A stretch of 26,216 nt of DNA from CAIMMJ01 sp037131955 (GTDB lineage Bacteria; Bacteroidota; Bacteroidia; UBA4408), in assembly GCA_037131955.1 (NCBI GenBank), contig JBAXQC010000041.1, positions 1 through 26,216 on the forward strand. The letters run 5' to 3'. Below are positions 7,062-14,435 of the stretch, one piece after another (position 1 is the stretch's first letter; each line of letters begins with the position of its first letter). A model generated the notes under the pieces. The model made no database searches. It saw only the letters and a list, made by a program, of their open reading frames with translations, and was not told where the DNA came from. Position numbers and translations under genes: made by a program.

Positions 7062-9419
7062 ATGAAAAAACTATTCTTTTTTTTTGTACTTGTTATTATT
7101 AGCGCAAGTGCTATTTTGGCTCAAAATTTAGGCATTAAAATAAAAGTGAGCGATACAGAAAATTTAGATGCTTTGCCCGGTGCTGTTGTTACTTGCAACG
7201 AAAAAATTAGCTCTACCAACCTTGATGGACTCTTTGAGATTAATGTAGAAGCCCCCCAATATATTATTACCATAAAATACATAGGCTACCAAAATTATTC
7301 CGATACAATTAGCGCTGCCGAACTAAAAACAACCCGTGAAATAAAATTAAACAAAAGTTCACGACAACTAGACGGTGTAATTATTTCGGCTGGACGTTAC
7401 GAGCAAAATATTTCTAGGGTTCCAGTTTCTATAGAAATTATTAAACCGGCTTTAATAGAAAATAAAAATACAGTAAACCTAGAAACTATAATTGATCAAG
7501 TGCCAGGTGTGAATGTAATAGACGGACAGGTGAGTATACGTGGCGGTAGTGGTTTTAGCTACGGCGCCGGCAGCAGAGTGATGATGCTGGTGGACGATTT
7601 ACCTTTATTGGCAGGAGATGCAGGCGATATAAAATTTAGCTATTTACCCGTAGAAAACATTGAGCAGGTAGAAGTTTTAAAAGGTGCAAGCTCTGCCCTC
7701 TATGGCTCTTCGGCTCTTAATGGAGTAATAAATGTAAGAACCAGCTATGCCAAAGATAAGCCAGAAACTAAAATAACTACTTTCCACAGTGTGTACGATA
7801 ATCCCTTAAGAAGCACCACAAAATGGTGGCCAAATGCTAATCCTACAAGCAATGGTGTAAGTTTTTATCACGGTAGAAAAATTAAAAACTTCGACTTGGT
7901 ATTGGGGAGCAATTTATTTAACGACGAAGGTTACAGACAGGGAGAAAAAGAACAAAGGATCAGGTTTAATTTTAACACAAGGTATAGATTTCAAAAAGTA
8001 GAAGGCTTGTCGGCAGGTATTAATGGAAATTCGCAAGTAAGTAAGGGTGCTTTATTTATTTTATGGAACGACAAAGACTCTGGCGCACTAAAACCACTGC
8101 CTGGCTCTATGAGCAATTATACCACCTACAGGGCCAACATCGACCCTTACATAAAGTGGTATACAAAAGGCAATGTAAAACATATTTTAAGATCTAGATT
8201 TTTTATAACTAACAACACCAACGATACTCAGCAAGATTCAAAATCTACCGTAAGCTACAACGAATATGTTTTTCAAAAGATTATTCGTACCTCTTTAATC
8301 GTTAATGCAGGAATAGTATATACCAAAACCAATGTTTATTCTGATTCATTGTACGGAAATCACAGTGGAAACAATGCTGCCGTTTATTTTCAGGTGGATA
8401 AAAATTTTAAACGATTAAGTTTAAGCCTTGGAGGAAGAGGCGAATATTTTAGTTTAAATGGAATAGAAAACAAATCGGATTTTACATTAATTTGGAGAGA
8501 CAAAGTAATTTATACTACTCCCACAAAATTGCGCCCTGTGTTTAGGGCCGGTGCCACCTATCAACTGTTTGAGCAAACGTATTTAAGAACATCACTGGGC
8601 CAAGGATACAGGTATCCAACTGTTGCAGAAAAATTTGTGGCCACTAGTGTTGGTGGATTAACTGTTTTTCCAAACCCAACTATTCTGCCCGAAACAGGCT
8701 ATAATGCCGAGGTAGGGATTAAACAAGGATTTAAAATTGGAAACTTTTTTGGCTATCTAGATGCTGCCTATTTTTTAAGTGAATATCAAAATACAATTGA
8801 ATACAATTTTGGATATTACATTCCAGAAACAGTAAAGAAACCAACATTATTTACTTATATTCAGTATGCCGGATTTAAATCTGTAAACGTTGGAAATACT
8901 AGAATAAGCGGAACTGATATTTCTTTAAATGGAACAGGGAAAATTGGAAAATTAGGCATCACACTTTTAAGCGGATACACCTTTATAAATCCTATAACAT
9001 TAAACAAAGATTCTGTTTATATTTTTTCGGGTACAGACAGCAGCAATGTTTTAAAATACAGAAATAGACATACTATAAAATGTGACATCCAATTAGATTA
9101 TGGTAAATTTTCTGTGGGCTATTCGGTAAGGTACCAAAGCTTTATGCAAAATATTGACAGGGCTTTTCAGGAACCAGTGTTATCGGATTTAGTGCCGGGA
9201 TTAAACACAGGAGTATACATTGTAAACGGATTAAAAGAGTACAGAAAAATACACAATACTGGTAAAACTATCTGCGATTTTAGATTCTCATATAAAGTAA
9301 ATCAAGGTCAAAAAATTTCTTTATTAATCAATAATTTATTCAATATAGAATTGATGGGACGACCTGCAGATATTCAGCCCATGAGGACATTTTTATTGCA
9401 GTATGCTATAAATTTTTAG
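7062..9419 (+). CDS. TonB-dependent outer-membrane receptor
   Basis: A 785-residue receptor. A signal peptide (MKKLFFFFVLVIISASAILA, cut before Gln21) leads into a carboxypeptidase-regulatory-like beta domain (about 22-105, with TNLDGLFEINVEAP and IKYIGYQNYSD). The plug domain follows at about 110-220 (VPVSIEII, IDQVPGVNVIDGQVSIRGGSG, MMLVDDLPL, VEVLKGASSALYGSSALNGVINV), then a long beta-barrel ending in aromatic FLLQYAINF as barrel proteins do. The plug resembles siderophore/cobalamin-type receptors; the substrate cannot be read from the sequence. It lacks a SusD partner and the SusC-specific features, so a glycan system is unlikely. ATG 7062 is preferred over the in-frame GTG at 7047 because it gives a textbook signal peptide. 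It is divergent from the RND exporter gene with a ~140-nt shared upstream region. Confidence 0.93.
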   Translation: MKKLFFFFVLVIISASAILAQNLGIKIKVSDTENLDALPGAVVTCNEKISSTNLDGLFEINVEAPQYIITIKYIGYQNYSDTISAAELKTTREIKLNKSSRQLDGVIISAGRYEQNISRVPVSIEIIKPALIENKNTVNLETIIDQVPGVNVIDGQVSIRGGSGFSYGAGSRVMMLVDDLPLLAGDAGDIKFSYLPVENIEQVEVLKGASSALYGSSALNGVINVRTSYAKDKPETKITTFHSVYDNPLRSTTKWWPNANPTSNGVSFYHGRKIKNFDLVLGSNLFNDEGYRQGEKEQRIRFNFNTRYRFQKVEGLSAGINGNSQVSKGALFILWNDKDSGALKPLPGSMSNYTTYRANIDPYIKWYTKGNVKHILRSRFFITNNTNDTQQDSKSTVSYNEYVFQKIIRTSLIVNAGIVYTKTNVYSDSLYGNHSGNNAAVYFQVDKNFKRLSLSLGGRGEYFSLNGIENKSDFTLIWRDKVIYTTPTKLRPVFRAGATYQLFEQTYLRTSLGQGYRYPTVAEKFVATSVGGLTVFPNPTILPETGYNAEVGIKQGFKIGNFFGYLDAAYFLSEYQNTIEYNFGYYIPETVKKPTLFTYIQYAGFKSVNVGNTRISGTDISLNGTGKIGKLGITLLSGYTFINPITLNKDSVYIFSGTDSSNVLKYRNRHTIKCDIQLDYGKFSVGYSVRYQSFMQNIDRAFQEPVLSDLVPGLNTGVYIVNGLKEYRKIHNTGKTICDFRFSYKVNQGQKISLLINNLFNIELMGRPADIQPMRTFLLQYAINF

Positions 9420-9445
9420 TTAAGAAGTCGTAAGAATAAAGGATT

Positions 9446-9463
9446 AAAATCGTTAAGATTTTT
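9446..9463 (+). terminator. Weak hairpin after the TonB receptor gene
   Basis: AAAATC (9446-9451) and GATTTT (9457-9462) form a 6-bp, mostly AT stem with a 5-nt loop, running into a short T stretch. It is placed correctly between the receptor stop and the next promoter but is thermodynamically poor, so it may be chance in AT-rich DNA. Confidence 0.25.
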
Positions 9464-9481
9464 ATTCCAGTCAAATTAATA

Positions 9482-9489
9482 TACCTTTG
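9482..9489 (+). promoter_or_regulatory. -7 element of the nrnA-fkp pair
   Basis: TACCTTTG is a perfect TAnnTTTG match ending only 5 nt before the ATG at 9495. Taken at face value it predicts an almost leaderless transcript. A -33 TTTG is not clear; TTTA at 9461-9464 (17-nt spacer) is the nearest. Confidence 0.5.
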
Positions 9490-9494
9490 AAAAT

Positions 9495-10523
9495 ATGCTA
9501 CAAAAAGAAAAAATAGTAGAAGCAGGAGAACTTGTAAAAAATTCTCAAAACATTATTCTTCTCACACATTTTAATCCAGATGGCGATGCCATAGGTTCAA
9601 TTACCGGATTATACGGGTTCTTGATTCAATTAAAAAAAGAAGAGGCTGTAAAAATGATACTTCCAAATGCTCAACCCGATTTTTTAAAATGGATGCCACA
9701 TTCTAAAAAATTAATGAATGCAGAACAACACTTAAAAAAAGCAAACGAATTAATATTAAATGCCGATTTAATTATTTCATTAGATTTTAATACACCTGCC
9801 CGAATAAATGATTTAGAAGCAAGCTTAAGGAACAGCAAAGCAATAAAAATTACACTAGACCATCATTTGCAACCCGATGATTACGCCAATTTAATTTTAT
9901 CTGATGTTTCGGCAAGCTCTACGTGCCAAATGGTATTTGATTTTGCCGAGCAATTGGGATGGAAAAACTATTTAAACAAAGACATAGCAGAAAGTTTATA
10001 CACCGGAATTATGACCGATACCGGCTCGTTTAGATTTGATTCTTGCAGTGGCACAACACATAGAATTGTTGGCGAACTTATAGATGCTGGTGTGGATAAA
10101 AGTAAAATTCATGGAAATATTTATGACACAAATTCCGAAAACAGATTAAGACTTTTGGGAAAATTATTGCATGAAAAACTAGAGGTGCTAAGCGATTACA
10201 GAACTGTTTTTCTTTCTTTAAATGCTGCCGAACAAGCACAGTTTGAAATGAAAAAAGGCGATACCGAAGGATTTGTAAATTATGGCTTAAGCATAGAAAA
10301 CATTGTTCTTTCGGTATTTTTTGTTGAAAGAGAAGGTGAAGTAAAAATATCCTTCAGGTCCAAAGGCACATTTGATGTAAATAGTTTTGCAAGAAAATAT
10401 TTTAACGGTGGAGGACACAAAAATGCTTCGGGTGCAAACGTAAAAAAAGGAATGGACGAGGTAATTTCGGAGTTTGTTAGTGCAATAAAATTGTATAAAG
10501 ATGAACTGGAAAATACTGTGTAG
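9495..10523 (+). CDS. nrnA: DHH/DHHA1 phosphoesterase, NrnA-like nanoRNase/pAp phosphatase
   Basis: A 342-residue cytosolic Mn-dependent phosphoesterase of the DHH subfamily 1. NrnA members degrade 2-5-nt RNAs and dephosphorylate 3'-phosphoadenosine 5'-phosphate. The DHH domain shows HFNPDGDAIGS (Asp29 and Asp31 metal ligands), LIISLDFN, the name-giving Asp122-His123-His124 in LDHHLQPDDY, and YTGIMTDTGSFRFD with further metal Asp. The C-terminal DHHA1 substrate-binding domain ends with NGGGHKNASGA (GGGH at 305-308). Length and order match NrnA. The lipoprotein gene downstream overlaps the last 23 nt of this one, so the two are translationally linked. The ATG start matches the conserved N-terminus. 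Confidence 0.93.
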   Translation: MLQKEKIVEAGELVKNSQNIILLTHFNPDGDAIGSITGLYGFLIQLKKEEAVKMILPNAQPDFLKWMPHSKKLMNAEQHLKKANELILNADLIISLDFNTPARINDLEASLRNSKAIKITLDHHLQPDDYANLILSDVSASSTCQMVFDFAEQLGWKNYLNKDIAESLYTGIMTDTGSFRFDSCSGTTHRIVGELIDAGVDKSKIHGNIYDTNSENRLRLLGKLLHEKLEVLSDYRTVFLSLNAAEQAQFEMKKGDTEGFVNYGLSIENIVLSVFFVEREGEVKISFRSKGTFDVNSFARKYFNGGGHKNASGANVKKGMDEVISEFVSAIKLYKDELENTV

Positions 10524-11004
10524 TTTTTTAATTGTACTTGTTGTTTTTTCTTGCAAAGAAAAGCCCAAAGAAATTCCTGATGCTATAATTAAAGAAACCT
10601 TGCAGCAAGCAAATAAAAAAATTGTTTCCGAAGATAAATTACTCATTGATGCATACATCAAAAGAAGAAACTGGAATGCAGACAAAACAGGAACCGGCCT
10701 TACTTACTTTATCTATCAAAAAAATAACAAGCCCCGAATAAAATCTAACGAAAGTGTTTCCATAAAATTTAGCCTTCAAACGTTAGAAGGCAAAGTAATT
10801 TTTGATAAAAATCAAATTCAAAAAGTAAAATTTAAAGTAGAAAAAGACAACGTAGAATCTGGAATTCATGAGGTAATTCAAAAAATGGGAAAAGGAGAAA
10901 AAGCATTTGTAATACTTCCTCCACATCTTGCTTTTGGATTAACAGGAACAGAACAAATTCCCCCTTATTCCATTTTAGTTTATGATTTAGAAGTGCAGGA
11001 ATAA
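10501..11004 (+). CDS. FKBP-type peptidyl-prolyl isomerase-like lipoprotein (GldI-like)
   Basis: A 167-residue lipoprotein. Its hydrophobic leader ends in the lipobox VFSC with Cys18 as the acylation site, followed by a charged linker. The C-terminal ~105 residues are an FKBP fold: SVSIKFSLQTLEGKVIFDK, GIHEVIQKMGKGEKAFVILPPHLAFGL, then IPPYSILVYDLEV match FKBP strands and the IPP-x-S/T-x-L-V-Y-D-x-E-V end. The active site is degenerate: the conserved VIxGW becomes VESGI (the Trp is lost) and AYG becomes AFG, so isomerase activity may be weak or absent. Architecture and size resemble GldI, a gliding-motility/T9SS-associated lipoprotein of Bacteroidota, but no gld gene is nearby, so that name is only a comparison. 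The gene overlaps the upstream nrnA-like gene by 23 nt. Confidence 0.85.
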   Translation: MNWKILCSFLIVLVVFSCKEKPKEIPDAIIKETLQQANKKIVSEDKLLIDAYIKRRNWNADKTGTGLTYFIYQKNNKPRIKSNESVSIKFSLQTLEGKVIFDKNQIQKVKFKVEKDNVESGIHEVIQKMGKGEKAFVILPPHLAFGLTGTEQIPPYSILVYDLEVQE

Positions 11005-11070
11005 TTTTAGTATTAGCAGTTCCATTCCCTATTTTTGTTTTTTCTAAGTCATCAAAATAAATTTAAATAG

Positions 11071-11078
11071 TACATTTG
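11071..11078 (+). promoter_or_regulatory. -7 element of the M1 peptidase gene
   Basis: TACATTTG, a perfect TAnnTTTG match, lies 14 nt before the ATG at 11093. No TTTG is found at the standard 17-23-nt spacing. The predicted leader is only about 8-10 nt. Confidence 0.45.
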
Positions 11079-11092
11079 AGTTTATTAATTAC

Positions 11093-14000
11093 ATGAAAAA
11101 AATTTATTTAACTTTTTTATTTTTTGTTGGAATATTGGCCCCAATTTTTGCCCAATACAATCCTATTGCCAAGCCAGATACCTACAAATCTAAAGACAAT
11201 CCTCATTATTGGAAAAACAGAAAATCCCTTACAGATAAAGGATACTGGCAACAAGATGTATATTACAAAATAACTGCAAACATTGATGAAAGTACAGATA
11301 TAATTTCGGGCGATGAGATTTTAGAATACACCAATAATTCTCCAGATACTTTGTATTATGTTTACTTTAGATTGAGCCAAAATGCTTTTCAACCCGGCTC
11401 GTATTTAGATCAACTGTCTATTAGCAATGGCGAAAAAATAAAATACGGCAAGTACGAAAAAATTCAAAAGGGAACTACCATAGAATCAATAAAATTAAAT
11501 GGATCTAACCAGGAAGCAAAAACTGAGTTAGACAATACCATTTTAAAAGTTTATTTAAATGAACCATTAAAACCAAACTCAACAGTTTCCTTTCAAATAG
11601 TTTTTAAAACATACTTTGATGCTGCGGGCAGTGGCAGAAGGAGAATGAAGTTGTTTGATGCCTGGGGAAACAAACATTACGATGGTGTTCATTGGTATCC
11701 AAGAATTTCGGTATACGACAGGAAGTTTGGCTGGACAACCGACCAACATTTGGGCAAAGAATTTTACGGAGACTTTGGAACATTTGATGTAGAACTTACT
11801 TTCTCTTCAAATTTTATTGCAGAAGCCACTGGCTTTTTATTAAACAAAGAAGAAGTTTTACCAAAAGAGTTAAGAGAAAAATTAGACATTAAAAACTTCA
11901 AAGATAAACCTTGGGGAAGTTCGCCATCTGTTATAATTCCATACAATACCAACGAAAAAAAAACATGGAAATACCATGCAGAAAATGTTCACGACTTTGC
12001 TTTTACTGCCGACCCAACGTATAGGATTGGCGAAGCATTTTATAAAGATGTTCAAGTTGTTGCTTTAGCTCAAGAAGGACATTGCAGTGGTTGGCAAAAT
12101 GCTGCTGATTTTACTGCAAAAGTTATTGAAGTGTATTCTAAAGATTTTGGAGAGTATGTATACAACAAGATGGTAGTTGCCGATGCCAGAGATGGAATGG
12201 AATATCCAATGTTAACTTTAGATGGAGGAAGAGATCCAGATTACAGACAATTACTTGCACACGAAGTTGGCCACAACTGGTTTTTTGGAATGGTGGGAAA
12301 CAACGAAACCTATCGTGCCATGCTTGACGAAGGATTTACTCAGTTTTTAACTACGTGGTCTTTAGAAAAAATTGAAGGAAGAGTTGTAACAGAAAATCCT
12401 GAAACAAATTGGTACCGCAAAAAATTTAAGGAAAAAAATTTAGTTCGAAATCAAAGAACATTTAACGCCTACATAGGAAGTGCTCAAAAAGATGAACCCG
12501 TATTTATAAATACACACAGCGATGGTTTTAATGGAGCTTTGGGCCATGGTGGCGGATACAGACAAGTGTATTACAAAACATCTACCATGTTGTATAATTT
12601 ACAATACGTTTTGGGAGATGAACTATTTTTAAAATGTATGAAGGCATACTTTGCCAAATGGTACATAGCACATCCATATATAGAAGACATGAGAGATGCA
12701 TTTATTCAAACCTCCAAAGTAGATTTAAACTGGTTTTTTGACCAATGGATAGAAACAAATAAAACAATAGATTATTCTGTTGGGAAAATTAAATACGAAG
12801 GCAAAGAAAACGATAAATACAAATATCAAGTAAATTTTAAAAGAAAGGGAAGAATGCAAATGCCAATAGATTTTGTGGCAGAAACTAAATCAGGAAAGTA
12901 CCAAGGATTTCATATTCCAAACCAATGGTTTGTTAAACAAACAAACTCTATCGTTTTACCAAAATGGACAGGCTGGGACATTCTAAATAAACATTATACT
13001 GCCAACATAGTGCTAGATGAAAAAATAAAATCTATTGTAATTGATACAACTAAAAGGTTGGCGGATAATAATCGTTTAGACAATCAGAGTAAATGTCCCA
13101 TTAAATTAAATTTTGACCACAGAATTAAAAATACCTTTGATTATCAAAACTACAATGTTTTTATACGACCCGATTTTTGGTACAATGCCATTGACGGGTT
13201 TAAAGTGGGAGTGCACTCCGAAGGAAATTATTCTGAATTGTCTCACAAATTTTCTCTTAGTGCATGGTATAACACCCGAGTATTGACGCAGGATGATTTT
13301 ACCAATCAGTTAAAAGGAAATTCTTCAGAATTATTTTCATACAACTTTTTATACAATACCCCAATAGATCAAAGTAAACTTGTTTCCATTACCTTAAAGA
13401 GTAGAAGATTAGATGGGCTAGAACTCTATCAAGCTGGAATTAGCAAAGAAATATTAGGGAAAAATATTTCTGTTTATGGATTTTTTAAATCGTTTAGAAG
13501 AAATGGAATAGCGGGAGTTTCATACTTGGCAGGAAATAATCTTTGGATTCAAGACTTATGGAACAATAGTTTAAATGCAGGAGTAAATTTTGAAAAAAAC
13601 AGAAATAGATTTTATTATTCGTTGAACTTAAATTTACGTTCGGCAATCTACCCTAGCAACTACAATTATTTTGAAGCAACCTACAAAGAAAATATACAAT
13701 TTAGATTTTCAGATTTTAGAACAAGAGTTTTTACACGTATTGGATTTGGATCAACTCCAATAGAGTCGATGTTATACTTGGGTGGTGCTAATCCTGAGGA
13801 AATGGCAGAAAATAAATTTACCAGAAGTGGCGGATTTGTTCCCTACAACTGGATGGCATTGAACAATGCTCCAGGAAATTTTCAATTAGGTGGTGGACTT
13901 AATTTAAGAGGATATGTAGGTTACTTGGCTCCAACACAGTTAATAGACGACAAAGGTCAGGTTTCTGTTTTTAGAACAAATACTGGATCATCTATCAACG

Positions 14001-14314
14001 CAGAATGGTCTTTTGCAAAACTCACACATTTTTACCGCCAAAAGTTTGCACGATACCTCACAATTGACCCTTATTTATTTGCAGATGCAGGTGTAGTAAA
14101 TTATTCAAAAAAAGGAAATAAGATAGATTATTTATTTGCCAGAGCCGATGCAGGCGCAGGAATAAGTATAACAATTAATAAGTGGTGGGTTTTAGATAAA
14201 ACAGAGCCGTTAACCATACGATTTGATTCACCTTTTTATTTGAGCAATGCTCCATTTGTGGAAGCACAAAACTTTAAATTTAGATGGTTAATTGCAATTG
14301 AAAAGAGTTTCTAA
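11093..14314 (+). CDS. Secreted M1 metallopeptidase fused to an Omp85-like C-terminal barrel
   Basis: A 1073-residue protein with a signal peptide (residues 1-20, ending IFA before Gln21). Residues ~55-545 are an M1 gluzincin peptidase. They carry the GMEY exopeptidase-type motif (368-371, equivalent to GAMEN), the zinc site H390-E391-x-x-H394 with the third ligand Glu413 exactly 18 residues later, and a YRQVYYKTSTMLYNL segment that should hold the transition-state Tyr. The Asn usually preceding the third ligand is Asp here (LDEG). From about 670 to the end the sequence is alternating aromatic/polar beta-strand, contains GGGLNLRGYVGY (LRGY at 938-941, like the L6 motif of Omp85/BamA barrels), and closes with Phe1073. 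I infer an outer-membrane-anchored peptidase. The M1 call is firm; the barrel call rests on motif and strand pattern. The gene stands alone with its own promoter. Confidence 0.9.
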   Translation: MKKIYLTFLFFVGILAPIFAQYNPIAKPDTYKSKDNPHYWKNRKSLTDKGYWQQDVYYKITANIDESTDIISGDEILEYTNNSPDTLYYVYFRLSQNAFQPGSYLDQLSISNGEKIKYGKYEKIQKGTTIESIKLNGSNQEAKTELDNTILKVYLNEPLKPNSTVSFQIVFKTYFDAAGSGRRRMKLFDAWGNKHYDGVHWYPRISVYDRKFGWTTDQHLGKEFYGDFGTFDVELTFSSNFIAEATGFLLNKEEVLPKELREKLDIKNFKDKPWGSSPSVIIPYNTNEKKTWKYHAENVHDFAFTADPTYRIGEAFYKDVQVVALAQEGHCSGWQNAADFTAKVIEVYSKDFGEYVYNKMVVADARDGMEYPMLTLDGGRDPDYRQLLAHEVGHNWFFGMVGNNETYRAMLDEGFTQFLTTWSLEKIEGRVVTENPETNWYRKKFKEKNLVRNQRTFNAYIGSAQKDEPVFINTHSDGFNGALGHGGGYRQVYYKTSTMLYNLQYVLGDELFLKCMKAYFAKWYIAHPYIEDMRDAFIQTSKVDLNWFFDQWIETNKTIDYSVGKIKYEGKENDKYKYQVNFKRKGRMQMPIDFVAETKSGKYQGFHIPNQWFVKQTNSIVLPKWTGWDILNKHYTANIVLDEKIKSIVIDTTKRLADNNRLDNQSKCPIKLNFDHRIKNTFDYQNYNVFIRPDFWYNAIDGFKVGVHSEGNYSELSHKFSLSAWYNTRVLTQDDFTNQLKGNSSELFSYNFLYNTPIDQSKLVSITLKSRRLDGLELYQAGISKEILGKNISVYGFFKSFRRNGIAGVSYLAGNNLWIQDLWNNSLNAGVNFEKNRNRFYYSLNLNLRSAIYPSNYNYFEATYKENIQFRFSDFRTRVFTRIGFGSTPIESMLYLGGANPEEMAENKFTRSGGFVPYNWMALNNAPGNFQLGGGLNLRGYVGYLAPTQLIDDKGQVSVFRTNTGSSINAEWSFAKLTHFYRQKFARYLTIDPYLFADAGVVNYSKKGNKIDYLFARADAGAGISITINKWWVLDKTEPLTIRFDSPFYLSNAPFVEAQNFKFRWLIAIEKSF

Positions 14315-14396
14315 GAATACAAACCTTCTTTAATTGTGTTTAATAATTTGTTCACAAAACAAAATTCAATTCAATTTTACAGCCAGTTAATTTCTC

Positions 14397-14404
14397 TATT
14401 TTTG
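14397..14404 (+). promoter_or_regulatory. -7 element of the ddl tandem-dNK operon
   Basis: TATTTTTG matches TAnnTTTG fully and lies 31 nt upstream of the ATG at 14436, inside the 121-nt gap after the M1 peptidase gene. No convincing -33 box is seen. Confidence 0.4.
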
Positions 14405-14435
14405 AAAAAATCAATTTGGACCAACGTACAAGCAA

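Noticed and set aside
10287..10685. 132-codon minus-strand frame over the nrnA-FKBP overlap
   Set aside because: It is a shadow of two real genes with conserved motifs; composition is Phe/Ser/Cys-rich as expected from antisense of Lys/Glu-rich coding.
14336..14366. TTGTG/CACAA inverted repeat after the M1 peptidase gene as a terminator
   Set aside because: The stem is only 5 bp with a long loop and no T-run follows; expected by chance in AT-rich sequence.
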